This document shows positions 8,539 to 18,057 of a DNA stretch of 44,823 bases, in pieces. The number at the start of each line of letters is the position of its first letter. The first letter of the stretch is position 1. Both the position numbers and the translations under genes were made by a program. The notes beneath the pieces were generated by a model. The model had not been told where the DNA came from. It ran no database searches and saw nothing but the letters and a program-made list of their open reading frames with translations. The DNA is from a virus, in the IMG/VR virus record IMGVR_UViG_3300032286_000651, positions 1 to 44,823 of that record; one strand, written 5' to 3'.

Positions 8539-11079
8539 TTATTTGATATATACCTCAACTCGTGCACTGCGATTAATGCCTGTTGAGTCTTGACAGCAGT
8601 TTATTTGATCACCAGCTGAGAAATACGTAGTGCCAATTCCTCCGCTTACGTCGTCGCTGCCTTCAGCACCATTGGGGAATAAGCCACCGCCGTTTTCGTT
8701 CCAACCAAATCCCCATCTTGAATTTAGGTTATCTGTCCAGTTAAATCCATAAAATCTAATGTCCGCTTGACTACTCCAAATACCACTTTGCCAACCGTTC
8801 CAAGTTTTAGCATCTTGATAAAACACACGGTTAACTGAGCCAAAATAATTTATCATTGTGGAAGTGCTTCCACTGGGAGCTGTAGTTGCTCTGTTATATC
8901 CACTCATGTAATTAGCATGGTACCAACTCCAGCAACCATACGGATTACTGCCCAGTCCACCACCATTGGTAGTAATGTCAGGGAACAACGCCATTAAACT
9001 ATTGCCTTGATAGTAATTCATGGTATCAAATTTAGCGTCTGCATCACTGCGGTCAGTTGACCCAGTGTTGAGAGTTGTTACACTATTCCAATGACTACTA
9101 GAATAACTAAATGTAGTTCCGCGAGTGGCTTTGAATGCCATCATCCATCCGCCACCAGCAGCAGACGAGTTCATAATACAGTATATGGGTTTGACTCCTA
9201 CTGTAGGCAAGTTAATGTAGTAGACACCGTCGGTGTTAGTACCAGTTAGTGCTTTAATTGCGGCAGCACTGGTATTGGCACGTGAAACACTGCTGCCATC
9301 AAGCAGCAGTGTAGTTGTTGTTTGATTACTAGATGCACTTTCAGCGCCGTACCCTCTACTGTTCAGTGCTGCTACAGTAAAAGTATAAGTAGTACCATTG
9401 GCCAAATTATTAATAGTTATGGGTGAGCTGGATCCCGTTGCCGTTTGTCCGCCAGATGACGTCACTCGATATCTGGTAATCGGATTACCCCCATCACTTG
9501 CTGGTGCTGTAAACGCAATATTAGCACTGGTGTAGCCTGTTGCAGTAGCAGTACCGATAGTGGGAGCACCTGGTACAGTACCAGTATAACTGTCTACATA
9601 TTTGGTACCATCCCAGGATCTAGGAGCTACTCGAATGTTGCTGAATCCACCATATATAGGACTAACCGAATAAAAACTGCTGTCAACATAAACTGTTCGA
9701 CCGGTACCATAATTTACAAAGTACAGTAAGGTAGACCCGTTGTAATGTCTAATGTATCCATCAGCGTCGTAAACAACATAAAATTTCTTGTTAATGTCCC
9801 ACGCATCAGTAAAATTCACTTGAGCTGAATTATTGTAAACTGAATAAGTATCAGCCCTGTAAGGATAAGCGGCATAGTCCAAACTGCTGTAGCTAGCATC
9901 AGTTAATGGATCTTCGTTCCAACCTATCATTGCATAACTAATTCCATTATCAGTTGTTGCTGCTGTTTTAAAAAATTCAATTGTGCAAGGTGCTGTAAAT
10001 GCAGTAGTAGAGTAAGCCTGATTATCCCAGGATGCTGATCCCGAAGTTTTAAAAATATTAACATCACCAGTGCCATTACCTAGCACAGCTAAATTAGCCG
10101 ACACTGTATATGTTAACAAAGAATAATTGGTAGTATTAGCAGTTGACGTGTATCGTATAATTACGCGACCATTGGTTCCAGTAGCGCCAACATCTCCACC
10201 AAGTCCAGCATTTCCACGTAAAATATTGCTGCTATCTCCAGGTGCACTTGCTGCACCTGTAGTTAGTTGGCCTCCAGAAATTGCAGACAATTTAAAATAT
10301 CCCGACCCCCCACCACCTCCGGCCATGGTGTTAGCTTCACTATATCCACCAGCAGACCCGCCCCAGTAGCCACCACCGCCCGCGCCACCATAGCTGTTTA
10401 CACGACAAGTTCCACCCAACAGTGCCGCTTGAAATCCAGAAGCATTGGCACTGTCGCAGCTGGCGTCAGCTCCTGCAGCAATTTGTGTACCACCTTGTCC
10501 AGCGTATGCTGTTTTGCTGTCGTAAGGACTAAAACCGTTTTGTCCAACTGTGCCGCCACCTGCCCCACCTGCATTGCCGGTACCAGCTCGACTACTTCCG
10601 CCACCGCCACCGCCACCGGCAATAATCAGTGCAGCGGCTTGACTATCTGTCCCTGCAGTGAAAACTCCACTGTACCCTCCACCGCCAGATCCATACCTGT
10701 TGTCACTTTGACTTCGACTTGCAATGCCACCACCACCAGTGGCACTGGTGGTACTGTTGACTTGTCCGGCACCGCCAATAGACACATAATAAGTATCCCC
10801 AGCCACTACTGGTAATGTGCCATAAGCTGCTCCGCCTCCGCCGCCTGGCGCACCATAAGTCCACCCGCCAACAGTACCGCCTGCACCGCCTGCACCCCAT
10901 GCAAATATTTCAATTGTACCGGACCCGCTAGAAACAGTAAATGTGCCATTGGTGGTAAATGTATGAGTTGCGTAACCTCCCGACACAGTTACCACCCCGC
11001 CAGTGGCTACCAATGCAGGCACTGCTGCCGCTGTGCCCATAACTATGCTGCGATTATTAAAATTTCTTTTGAACAACAT
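8539..11079 (-). CDS. Adhesin: glycine-rich domain, ConA/SPRY-like domain, FN3, fibrinogen/intelectin-like lectin domain
   Basis: This 846-residue protein is unusual in the locus because the glycine-rich domain is N-terminal (residues about 30-312, runs of up to seven Gly). Residues 318-490 look like a ConA/SPRY-type beta sandwich (IEFFKTA, MIGWNEDP, DGYIRHYNG). An FN3 unit follows (500-592, VPGAPTIGTATATG). The C-terminal 250 residues resemble fibrinogen-related or intelectin lectin domains: TDGVYYINLP, then IYCIMNSSAAGGGWMMAF, and near the end GGGLFPNGAEGSDD and a CC pair before the final strand RSARVEVYIK. Such domains bind glycans, often with calcium. The likely role is a receptor-binding tip protein. 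The ATG is 2 bases after the upstream stop, so it is translationally coupled to the 166-residue gene. An in-frame Met at residue 14 is an alternative start. The module order is unique within this window. Confidence 0.85.
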   Translation of the reverse strand: MLFKRNFNNRSIVMGTAAAVPALVATGGVVTVSGGYATHTFTTNGTFTVSSGSGTIEIFAWGAGGAGGTVGGWTYGAPGGGGGAAYGTLPVVAGDTYYVSIGGAGQVNSTTSATGGGGIASRSQSDNRYGSGGGGYSGVFTAGTDSQAAALIIAGGGGGGGSSRAGTGNAGGAGGGTVGQNGFSPYDSKTAYAGQGGTQIAAGADASCDSANASGFQAALLGGTCRVNSYGGAGGGGYWGGSAGGYSEANTMAGGGGGSGYFKLSAISGGQLTTGAASAPGDSSNILRGNAGLGGDVGATGTNGRVIIRYTSTANTTNYSLLTYTVSANLAVLGNGTGDVNIFKTSGSASWDNQAYSTTAFTAPCTIEFFKTAATTDNGISYAMIGWNEDPLTDASYSSLDYAAYPYRADTYSVYNNSAQVNFTDAWDINKKFYVVYDADGYIRHYNGSTLLYFVNYGTGRTVYVDSSFYSVSPIYGGFSNIRVAPRSWDGTKYVDSYTGTVPGAPTIGTATATGYTSANIAFTAPASDGGNPITRYRVTSSGGQTATGSSSPITINNLANGTTYTFTVAALNSRGYGAESASSNQTTTTLLLDGSSVSRANTSAAAIKALTGTNTDGVYYINLPTVGVKPIYCIMNSSAAGGGWMMAFKATRGTTFSYSSSHWNSVTTLNTGSTDRSDADAKFDTMNYYQGNSLMALFPDITTNGGGLGSNPYGCWSWYHANYMSGYNRATTAPSGSTSTMINYFGSVNRVFYQDAKTWNGWQSGIWSSQADIRFYGFNWTDNLNSRWGFGWNENGGGLFPNGAEGSDDVSGGIGTTYFSAGDQINCCQDSTGINRSARVEVYIK

Positions 11080-11081
11080 GG

Positions 11082-11582
11082 TTAAAACTTAGCAGTTGAT
11101 GCAAAAATATAAAAGCCAGTCACAGTTCTCAGTATTTGAAAGCTGTAATAATCCAACGCATTGGCATTGCCGACAGGAACTGATCCACCGGCCCATCTTA
11201 AAAACACATTGTTATAGTTGCCGTCTATAGTAACACTGGAAATAGTATAGGCCAAACTGGCATTGGTTAATATTACAGTAAAATAAGCTGAATTGTTGAC
11301 TGGTAAATTATTGGTTAATACAAAGTTTAATGCGATGTTGTTGCTAGTAGCATCTGAATAAAAAGTTGCGCTTTGATTCAACCCAATGTCAATAGCCGAG
11401 CCGGGGCGAGTAGTAATAACTGTATACGTGTCTTCTGCTGCACCGCGTACAGATCCAGTTAGCACTACATCGCCCGCCACAAATAAATTTTTACCAATGT
11501 TAACGTCGCCGCCACTAGTAGATAACTGCCCGTTACCTACTACTAGCCCATCAGTATCAAATTTAGCAATGTTACCCGACAT
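11082..11582 (-). CDS. Small virion structural / fibre-associated protein
   Basis: The 166-residue product begins MSGNIAKFDTDGLVVGNGQLSTSGGDVNIGK, a style typical of phage fibre shafts (repeated short strands with Gly turns). It continues with a beta-rich domain ending FYIFASTAKF. The C-terminal part (LNFVLTNN, AYFTVILTN, FLRWAGG) resembles the small beta-sandwich domains of T4-like aquatic phage structural proteins. There is no signal peptide. The gene lies 6 bases after the large structural gene and 2 bases before the lectin adhesin, so all three are one operon. It may be the shaft or connector on which the adhesin sits; function is inferred from context. Confidence 0.65.
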   Translation of the reverse strand: MSGNIAKFDTDGLVVGNGQLSTSGGDVNIGKNLFVAGDVVLTGSVRGAAEDTYTVITTRPGSAIDIGLNQSATFYSDATSNNIALNFVLTNNLPVNNSAYFTVILTNASLAYTISSVTIDGNYNNVFLRWAGGSVPVGNANALDYYSFQILRTVTGFYIFASTAKF

Positions 11583-11588
11583 TGTATT

Positions 11589-14500
11589 TTACGCTTGAGC
11601 TTCTGACCAGGAAATACGCGCTTGAACTGTTTTAGGAGTTGCTGCGTCGATGTTACGAGCATAAACTACAAGTACGTCAGGGCCGTCTGGATAAATGTTC
11701 TTAAATGGTGTAGTAGTTGTGCCATTGAAGTTGTTATCTGTACCACCACCCAAGACACTGTTACCTAGGTCTCGCAAGATTGTCAAATCCTGCTGTGTCA
11801 CCGTAACGTTAGCACCACCTGACGGGTTTGTGTAGAACGCATAAATTGTTTCGCCACCTGTCACTGTTATACCTGCAGTAAAGTTAATGAACTGAACTAG
11901 CGATGAACCACCAATATTGGTCCAAGCAGTAGCAGTGGAAATATATTGTGGATTAAGAATAAAGCTGATTAGGAACAAGCCGTTGGCCGCCAAGTCAATC
12001 TGTCTAAGTGCCAACTGCATGCGATTAATAATTTCTTTATTGCCCAATGTACTAGTAACACCGTTGTCTACACTAGGCGCTAGTCTAATGGCCATAAGAG
12101 CATTACCGGCCGGTGTTGCGCCACTAGCGGCCAAATTGTTAGCAATACTAACGTTTGTTGTCATGCCATTAGAGAAGATGAATGATTTATCTTCATCAAA
12201 CCTTCCGTCCATGATAACCGACGTACCCCAATGACTAATACTAGGCGCATACAGCGGAGCATGTAGTTGTACGCTCAGCGGAGCTGTGGCGCTGTAAGTA
12301 TGCGCTGCTGCTGCGGTGCCCATTGGTGCTAGAGTAAAAGTCAGTCCGCTGCCGTTGGCGGTTGCTGCTTGGCTCATGATAACAGTGTTAGTAGCACCAG
12401 TACTGAACGCAATAACATATGCACCATTGGGTATACCAGTACCAATGATCAATTGTCCAACTTGAATACCAGTGACTGCAGTAGTGGTAGTAAAGTTAGG
12501 CGAATTAAGTGTAGTAACACAACCTGTCAAACTAGCGATACCGCTTTGTCCACGAGTTAGTCCCGACAGTGTAGTGCTGGTTTTGCTAGTATAGTTGATA
12601 AATTCGTTTTCAATTAGTACCGTGCCAGAACTAGGAAAATCAGCAGTGCTGGATACGTTGACGGTAGTGTCACTACTGGTCATACTAGCAGCTAGTGCAG
12701 TATAAACTGGGAAGGTGTGAATTTCATATCTGCCCGGCAAGTTACCGCTTCGCATGTAAGCTTCAGTTATTTGATTATTGTTAACAATTCTATGTGCGTA
12801 AAAAATTTCACCAAAACTATTTTTAAATCCAAATCGTATAGCACCTGCACCGTACCAGCTGTAGTCCATGTACAACATTTGAGTTTTGGTAAGATCTATG
12901 TTATATCCGCTAGGTCCTGTACCATCACAACGGTCGATATTCCACTGGCTTTGAGGAACTCTAGTGTCAATGGTTTTTGTTATAATAGCATTGTTGGGAA
13001 AAGTTAGTGTAGGTCCTCGATATTCGGGATAAATGGTCATTGCTGTGTCTGATGCAATAGCAATAACCTTATAACTCATGCCACGAATAACAATGTAATC
13101 GTTTGGTATTAACTGTTTGCTAAACTTGGTAGTAACACCATTTACTGTTGCACCAGTAACTGCGGTACTACCGCTGGTCACGTTAATATATCCAGACAGT
13201 TGATAAGTGCTGGTTCTACGCACCGCATATAGTATTTGTCCATCAAATTCAAAGTAAAAACCGTTTTGAAAGTCAAACATGCCAGCTCGTATGCCCGAGC
13301 CATACCATGAAGTAGCAGATATTGTAGGCAACCCAGACGCTGTTGCAGCCGTAGGTGTAGTTTGAGACAAATACTGGAAAGTGTTGGCATCAATTACTCG
13401 ATGCACTGAGTAATTGCCATTGTAAGCTGCTTCATTACAGCCACTAACAGTAATGGTAACATCTTTGTTTAAATTGTGAATTTGTTTGGTTACTACTGTA
13501 ACAGTAGTGCCACTAGCAGAAATACTGTCAATATTAACATTGGGGCGGAAAATCACGTTGGTACTCATTTGAATACCCTTACCAGACTGGTATCTAAAAT
13601 ATCTGCGAGTTTGGCGTAGAATTTGTTGACCATGACTGTAGTTGTTGGGACTAAAACTAACCCCACCGTCGAAGGCTCTGTGAATCACAGACCCCTCAGG
13701 TCTAGGATACAGTGCACCACCTGTAGGTGCTCCCGATACTGCAGTAGCAGTGTAATATGTAAACTGGGTAGGACTAAGCACAGACGCTACAATCCAAGAC
13801 CCATTGGCATTACTTTGGCTAGTCCCAACTACGTAAATTGGATTGCCAAGGTTAAGGCCGTGTGAATAAGTGGTATTAACTGTTATCAGCAGTCCTGAAC
13901 TCCAAGCAAAACTACTAACAGCGATCCCAGCACCAGTATAAAACTGCCCAGTATAAATTTGTGTTAGTGCGCTGTTGTAAATGCTACCAGTAGTACCGGT
14001 CCATGCTGATCGCGCAGTGTAGGTAAATGTAGTGCCTGTTGTTTCTGCCAAGTAGTCACCGTTGGCGCCAGCAAATGTAGTGTCGTTGACCAAAATTGGT
14101 GTGCCCGCTGTTACACTAGCGCCAACTGTAACACTGATAGTTCTAGAACCATTGGTTGCCGAAACTGAACTGATTGATAAAGGATTTTGGTTGTTGATAA
14201 AAAAACCTGGTCGATTATTAATTAATAATAGGTTTTCCCATTTGGTAGGCTGTAGGCCATATTCAAAGTCAGTATCAATCAGTGACTGTGGTGTGCTCAC
14301 ACGCAGTTTGCCCACCGGGTCCATATAAGTTTCACTGGGTGTAAAGTAAGTAACTGGTTCATCAATGGTGATTTGTAGTTTGTCTCCCGAGCTCATTGAT
14401 GAAGTACTGTAATTTAAAATCAGTGTAGTTACGTTAGTAACGTTGTTATAAGAGTACCCCGTCAATGCAGCTAGCCCTAGCGTCGGATCACTGAAATTGT

Positions 14501-14630
14501 AAATTACTGTGTTTGCAGAAACGTTGGTAATCAATACCAACCTTTCTCGAGGAACGTAACGAGGAATAGTAATGGTTTTGGTTGATGGGGTAAAGGTATA
14601 AGTGGTATCTAACAGTACACGGGTTGACAT
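11589..14630 (-). CDS. Large conserved virion structural protein of T4-like aquatic phages
   Basis: At 1013 residues, this is the only large protein here without glycine-rich, FN3 or TIG repeats, and it reads like a conserved backbone protein. Landmarks are an N-terminal domain with PRYVPRERLVLITNV, a DTDFEYGLQPTKWE motif near residue 120, a block with HRAFDGGVSFSP and RQTRRYFRYQSGKG (about 315-350), and then VPQSQWNIDRCDGTG and MLYMDYSWYGAGAIRFGF (about 560-610). Toward the C-terminus there is an IENEFINYTSK / LTRGQSG segment typical of viral beta-tandem modules. From memory these motifs recur in large structural proteins of marine T4-like phages, perhaps baseplate or fibre-attachment proteins; I cannot name the T4 counterpart with confidence. 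An AGGAAA Shine-Dalgarno and a TAAATA motif inside the upstream gene support the start. Confidence 0.8.
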   Translation of the reverse strand: MSTRVLLDTTYTFTPSTKTITIPRYVPRERLVLITNVSANTVIYNFSDPTLGLAALTGYSYNNVTNVTTLILNYSTSSMSSGDKLQITIDEPVTYFTPSETYMDPVGKLRVSTPQSLIDTDFEYGLQPTKWENLLLINNRPGFFINNQNPLSISSVSATNGSRTISVTVGASVTAGTPILVNDTTFAGANGDYLAETTGTTFTYTARSAWTGTTGSIYNSALTQIYTGQFYTGAGIAVSSFAWSSGLLITVNTTYSHGLNLGNPIYVVGTSQSNANGSWIVASVLSPTQFTYYTATAVSGAPTGGALYPRPEGSVIHRAFDGGVSFSPNNYSHGQQILRQTRRYFRYQSGKGIQMSTNVIFRPNVNIDSISASGTTVTVVTKQIHNLNKDVTITVSGCNEAAYNGNYSVHRVIDANTFQYLSQTTPTAATASGLPTISATSWYGSGIRAGMFDFQNGFYFEFDGQILYAVRRTSTYQLSGYINVTSGSTAVTGATVNGVTTKFSKQLIPNDYIVIRGMSYKVIAIASDTAMTIYPEYRGPTLTFPNNAIITKTIDTRVPQSQWNIDRCDGTGPSGYNIDLTKTQMLYMDYSWYGAGAIRFGFKNSFGEIFYAHRIVNNNQITEAYMRSGNLPGRYEIHTFPVYTALAASMTSSDTTVNVSSTADFPSSGTVLIENEFINYTSKTSTTLSGLTRGQSGIASLTGCVTTLNSPNFTTTTAVTGIQVGQLIIGTGIPNGAYVIAFSTGATNTVIMSQAATANGSGLTFTLAPMGTAAAAHTYSATAPLSVQLHAPLYAPSISHWGTSVIMDGRFDEDKSFIFSNGMTTNVSIANNLAASGATPAGNALMAIRLAPSVDNGVTSTLGNKEIINRMQLALRQIDLAANGLFLISFILNPQYISTATAWTNIGGSSLVQFINFTAGITVTGGETIYAFYTNPSGGANVTVTQQDLTILRDLGNSVLGGGTDNNFNGTTTTPFKNIYPDGPDVLVVYARNIDAATPKTVQARISWSEAQA

Positions 14631-14644
14631 TTGTATTTCCTAAA

Positions 14645-15034
14645 TTAGCTGAGTAGTATATTTAGCGGTGAAAACACGTTCTTAACAGTAGCAGGCGTGT
14701 TGAATGACGGGGAGGACGACAGAATTCGCCCGTAAAACGGAATATTTCTTGTTGGCGAATTCAAAAAAGTTATTGTACTACCTGACACCGTATACCCTTG
14801 CCTACCTGTAATTGTCACGCCTAAATACACATTATCTACTACAGTTATATATGGCTTTAGTAAATGGGCGCCAAGATAAATTGCTAACTGATACCCGTCA
14901 GTTACGGTGTATGCTGTTCCACCAACAGTTAGTGGAAAACTTTTTGTAACGTCATTAAACAAATAGCCAATGTCGTCTAACACCACCACATTGTTGGTTG
15001 TTAGTGCATTGGCTGTAATTCGACTTCGACTCAT
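14645..15034 (-). CDS. Small fibre/virion protein (single beta-module)
   Basis: The 129-residue product starts MSRSRITANALTTNNVVVLDDIGYLFND. It then has one beta-module (about residues 30-115) with the pattern T-K-SFPLTV, LAIYLGAHLLKP, FYGRIL. The same module type occurs four times in the 350-residue protein at 34260-35312, and such modules are common in fibres of T4-like cyanophages. The N-terminal ITANALTT resembles the N-termini of the genes starting at 30102 and 34263. A TAAATA motif ends only 5 bases before the ATG, with no Shine-Dalgarno sequence. The end of the gene contains the late promoter of the next gene. It is probably a short fibre or linker protein. Confidence 0.7.
   Translation of the reverse strand: MSRSRITANALTTNNVVVLDDIGYLFNDVTKSFPLTVGGTAYTVTDGYQLAIYLGAHLLKPYITVVDNVYLGVTITGRQGYTVSGSTITFLNSPTRNIPFYGRILSSSPSFNTPATVKNVFSPLNILLS
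14659..14664 (-). promoter_or_regulatory. T4-type late promoter motif (CTAAATATAC) for the 1013-residue protein gene
   Basis: CTAAATA on the minus strand lies 28 bases upstream of the ATG at 14630, inside the 3' end of the preceding gene. An AGGAAA Shine-Dalgarno sequence lies between. Confidence 0.55.
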
Positions 15035-15039
15035 GACTA

Positions 15040-15045
15040 TATTTA
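15040..15045 (-). promoter_or_regulatory. T4-type late promoter motif (GTAAATA), 5 bases before the start codon
   Basis: GTAAATA sits in the 38-base gap after the 994-residue adhesin gene. Only TAGTC separates it from the ATG at 15034. By T4 spacing, transcription would begin at about the A of the ATG. Confidence 0.5.
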
Positions 15046-15072
15046 CCTATATTTGGGTGTATATCAACAACT

Positions 15073-18057
15073 TTACCAAGTGATTGTACCGGTACCTGAC
15101 GTAAACCTATATACTCTGTATCCACTTCTTGAGGGTTGATCATAACCTAGGCCACCCGTAATTGATGCGATGGGTGCGTAGGTGTTGGGATATGCAATAA
15201 TGACAACGCCACTGCCTCCATCCCCGCCAGGCTGGCTGCAGCCACCAGCACCACCACCGCCTCCAGTGTTGGCTTGGCCAGAGCCGCCGGGGCCATCGCA
15301 GTTGTTGACGTTTCTACCAGTTCCGCCACCACCTGCACCACCTGCACTGTCACAATAGGCCAAATTAGTCATATTGCCGCCGCCTCCGCCCCCAGCATAA
15401 TATGTACTTGACCCAGTAATACTAGATGGTAGCCCATCACCACCTTTAGGTGCTTGCCCAGTAGAAACTCCAACTGCCCCAGCTCCCCCGCCTCCACCAC
15501 CGATCGGCGCACCACGGTTCCCTTGTCCCGCTATGCCATTTCCATAATTTCCATAGTCTCGTCCACCTCCGCCACCTGATCCGCCATCACCACCAGTGGC
15601 CAAGCCACCATTGACATACATCCCACCATAACCCCCACCTGTGCTGGTTGTGCCGCCAAACGTTGAATTTGATCCCTGTGTTCCGATGGTTTTGTTAACG
15701 CCCGGACCGCCGCCACCCACAGTTACAGTATAGGGCGTGCCGGCCGAAATTCCAGTTGTGCCGGACAGATACCCACCAGCGCCGCCGCCCCCACCATGAT
15801 AGTGAGCAGTTCTACCTTGAGGTGCCGACCCACCACTACCACCACCAGCTACAACAAGATATTCCAGTGAGCCAGTAGGCACTTCCTGGGTAGTTGTTAT
15901 CTGATTACTAGAACCACTGCTGGAACTGTTACCTAATGAATTGGTTGCATATACCGTAAATGTATAAGTACCACCAGCACTTAACCCACTCACCGATATA
16001 GTACCCGAACCAGCTTGACTTAATGTTCCTGTTACACCACCGGGACTTGACACTGCTGTATAGCTGGTAATTGTGTTACCGCCGTTATTGGCAGGTGCAG
16101 TGTATGCGACCGTTGCAGTTGTTTTCCCTGTTGCTGTAGCAGTGCCAATAGTAGGAGCACCCGGTATAGTCCAAGGAGTTAAACTGTTACTGGACTGACT
16201 ATATGCACTGTTTCCAGCACTGCTGGTTGCATACACTCGGAAGGAATAAGTAAAGCCTGCAGTAAGTCCATTAACAGTTATAGAGCCCGAACCATTTTGG
16301 TATACAGTACCAGTGACGTTGCCTGGTGATGATACCGCAGTGTAACTGGTGATAGAGGCCCCGCCCTCGTAGGCCGGTGCAGTGTATGCAACAGAGATAC
16401 TGGTAGTACCCACTGCTGTTGCAGTACCAATTGTGGGTGCATCAGGAACAGGAGTAGTACTAGTGTCATTTATTATTATAGTTACATACGTTGCAGGGCT
16501 AACGCCGTCAAGAGTTAGCCTAAAAGTTTCAGACCCTTCTGTTAATTGATCTGCTGTGACTGTAACGGGCAGTGATGCTGTACCCGAAGCATATGTGCCA
16601 CTAATAGTAAAGTTACCAGTTAAACTGACTCCGCCAATATCAGCACTGTTAACGCCAGTGATAGTGTATGGAATTAGAGATCCTACTGCAGTATTAACAG
16701 TGTTTAATGTAACTGTAAAATTACCACCCTCGTTAACAGTAGTTGGGCCAATAATTAGTGAATAATTAGGTGTTAAACTACTGTCAACAAAAGTAACTGA
16801 TCTAGACGTAGTGGGCGTTACATTGTTTAATGTAATTGTAAATGTTTCTGTTCCCTCAGTAAATTGGTCCGCTGTAACAGCTATTGGCAATGTAGCGCTA
16901 GCAGAAGAATATGTGCCTGCCACGGTGAAATTACCAGTCAAATTGATTCCACCAATATCAGCACTGCTGATACCTGTTATAGTATAAGGAACTAAAGTAC
17001 CGGTAGCTATGCCAGTGGTTGTTAGTGTTACAGTGAAACTACCGCCCTCGTTTACAGTAGTAACCCCGCCTGTGCTGAGCGCATAGGAAATTGGAGTTGT
17101 GCTAGTATCTACAATTGCAACACTCGTAAATGCAGCAGGGCTAGCGCCAGTTATATTAAGCGTAAATGTTTCGGCTCCTTCAGTGTCAAGATCTGCAGAG
17201 ATAGACACCGGTAATGTGGCCGTGTTGTTGTTAATAATAAAGTTACCAACCAAATTGGCTCCATTGATATCTGCGCTGCTGACTCCCGAAATTGTATAAG
17301 CCACTGCTGAGCCATTGGACAAGTTGGTAGTTGTTAGTGAAACTGTAAAACTGCCGCCCTCGTTAACAGTAGTAACCCCGCCTGTACTGAGCGAGTAAGT
17401 GGGAGTCAAACTGGTGTCAACAATAGTTACACTGGCAGAGACCACACTGCCAACATTGTTTAAGCTAACTGTAAAAGTTTCATTGCCTTCTGTCAGCCGA
17501 TCTGCTGACACTGTGATGTTTAGTGCAGCAGTGCCGGAATTTACAGTAAATTGCCCGGTCAAACTTGTACCAGCAATGTCACTGCTACTAACGCCAGTGA
17601 TAGTGTAGGGCACTGTGGTACCATCTGGTGCGGAAGTTGTTAGTGTGACTGTAAAATTACCACCTTCATTTACAGTAGTAACACCACCGGTACTTAGCGA
17701 GTAGGCAATGGAAAATGGATTAGCGGAATAAAATATGCCATGTGGATACTGCCCAGTAGCCCCGCTGACGTTAACAACAAAAAAATCATAAATTCCAGCC
17801 GCTGCCTTTACAGGAGCCGTAAAGGTCAGTTGCGTTGAGTTCACCAGTGTAACTGCGGTTATTGGTGCTCGGTCTACTATAACATAAATGCCAGTGTAAA
17901 AATTAGTACCGTTAACTGTCACCAGTGTTCCACCAGTGATGATAGCGCCATTAGTAGATACCCCACTGGCACTGTATTGAATACTAGTGATTTGCGGTGT
18001 TTGGTATCGATAAATTGCGATATCAGTTGACGCTGGTGAAAACTTTTTTATGGTCAC
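15073..18057 (-). CDS. Adhesin: TIG - four Calx-beta - two FN3 - glycine-rich head - YDQP tag
   Basis: The 994-residue chain opens with MTIKK and an IPT/TIG domain (about 18-112). Four Calx-beta repeats follow (118-214, 220-317, 324-425, 431-531), each with VNEGG near the start, PYTITGVSSADI in the middle and a TEGxETF acidic loop. In this family the acidic loop binds calcium. Two FN3 units (538-628, 631-722; APTIGTATA, ITSYTAVSSPG, YTFTVYATNS) lead to a glycine-rich head (730-960; EYLVVAGGG, YTVTVGGGGPG, SGVVIIAYP) and the C-terminal tag GGLGYDQPSRSGYRVYRF. It lacks catalytic motifs and a signal peptide, as expected for a virion fibre. The ATG overlaps the stop of the 124-residue gene (ATGA), so the two are coupled. 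Likely role: a long calcium-stiffened stalk with a receptor-binding polyglycine tip. Confidence 0.88.
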   Translation of the reverse strand: MTIKKFSPASTDIAIYRYQTPQITSIQYSASGVSTNGAIITGGTLVTVNGTNFYTGIYVIVDRAPITAVTLVNSTQLTFTAPVKAAAGIYDFFVVNVSGATGQYPHGIFYSANPFSIAYSLSTGGVTTVNEGGNFTVTLTTSAPDGTTVPYTITGVSSSDIAGTSLTGQFTVNSGTAALNITVSADRLTEGNETFTVSLNNVGSVVSASVTIVDTSLTPTYSLSTGGVTTVNEGGSFTVSLTTTNLSNGSAVAYTISGVSSADINGANLVGNFIINNNTATLPVSISADLDTEGAETFTLNITGASPAAFTSVAIVDTSTTPISYALSTGGVTTVNEGGSFTVTLTTTGIATGTLVPYTITGISSADIGGINLTGNFTVAGTYSSASATLPIAVTADQFTEGTETFTITLNNVTPTTSRSVTFVDSSLTPNYSLIIGPTTVNEGGNFTVTLNTVNTAVGSLIPYTITGVNSADIGGVSLTGNFTISGTYASGTASLPVTVTADQLTEGSETFRLTLDGVSPATYVTIIINDTSTTPVPDAPTIGTATAVGTTSISVAYTAPAYEGGASITSYTAVSSPGNVTGTVYQNGSGSITVNGLTAGFTYSFRVYATSSAGNSAYSQSSNSLTPWTIPGAPTIGTATATGKTTATVAYTAPANNGGNTITSYTAVSSPGGVTGTLSQAGSGTISVSGLSAGGTYTFTVYATNSLGNSSSSGSSNQITTTQEVPTGSLEYLVVAGGGSGGSAPQGRTAHYHGGGGGAGGYLSGTTGISAGTPYTVTVGGGGPGVNKTIGTQGSNSTFGGTTSTGGGYGGMYVNGGLATGGDGGSGGGGGRDYGNYGNGIAGQGNRGAPIGGGGGGAGAVGVSTGQAPKGGDGLPSSITGSSTYYAGGGGGGNMTNLAYCDSAGGAGGGGTGRNVNNCDGPGGSGQANTGGGGGAGGCSQPGGDGGSGVVIIAYPNTYAPIASITGGLGYDQPSRSGYRVYRFTSGTGTITW

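Noticed and set aside
8315-9300. Possible diversity-generating retroelement (lectin-like C-terminus, hairpin downstream)
   Set aside because: There is no reverse transcriptase, accessory protein or template repeat in the window, and the hairpin lies after a separate gene. I saw no second copy of the 3' end of the lectin domain with A-to-N differences.
10267-10815. Plus-strand open frame of 182 codons rich in Thr and Ser
   Set aside because: It is antisense to the glycine-rich domain of the 846-residue protein, where low-complexity sequence keeps several frames open. It has no Shine-Dalgarno and no protein-like pattern.
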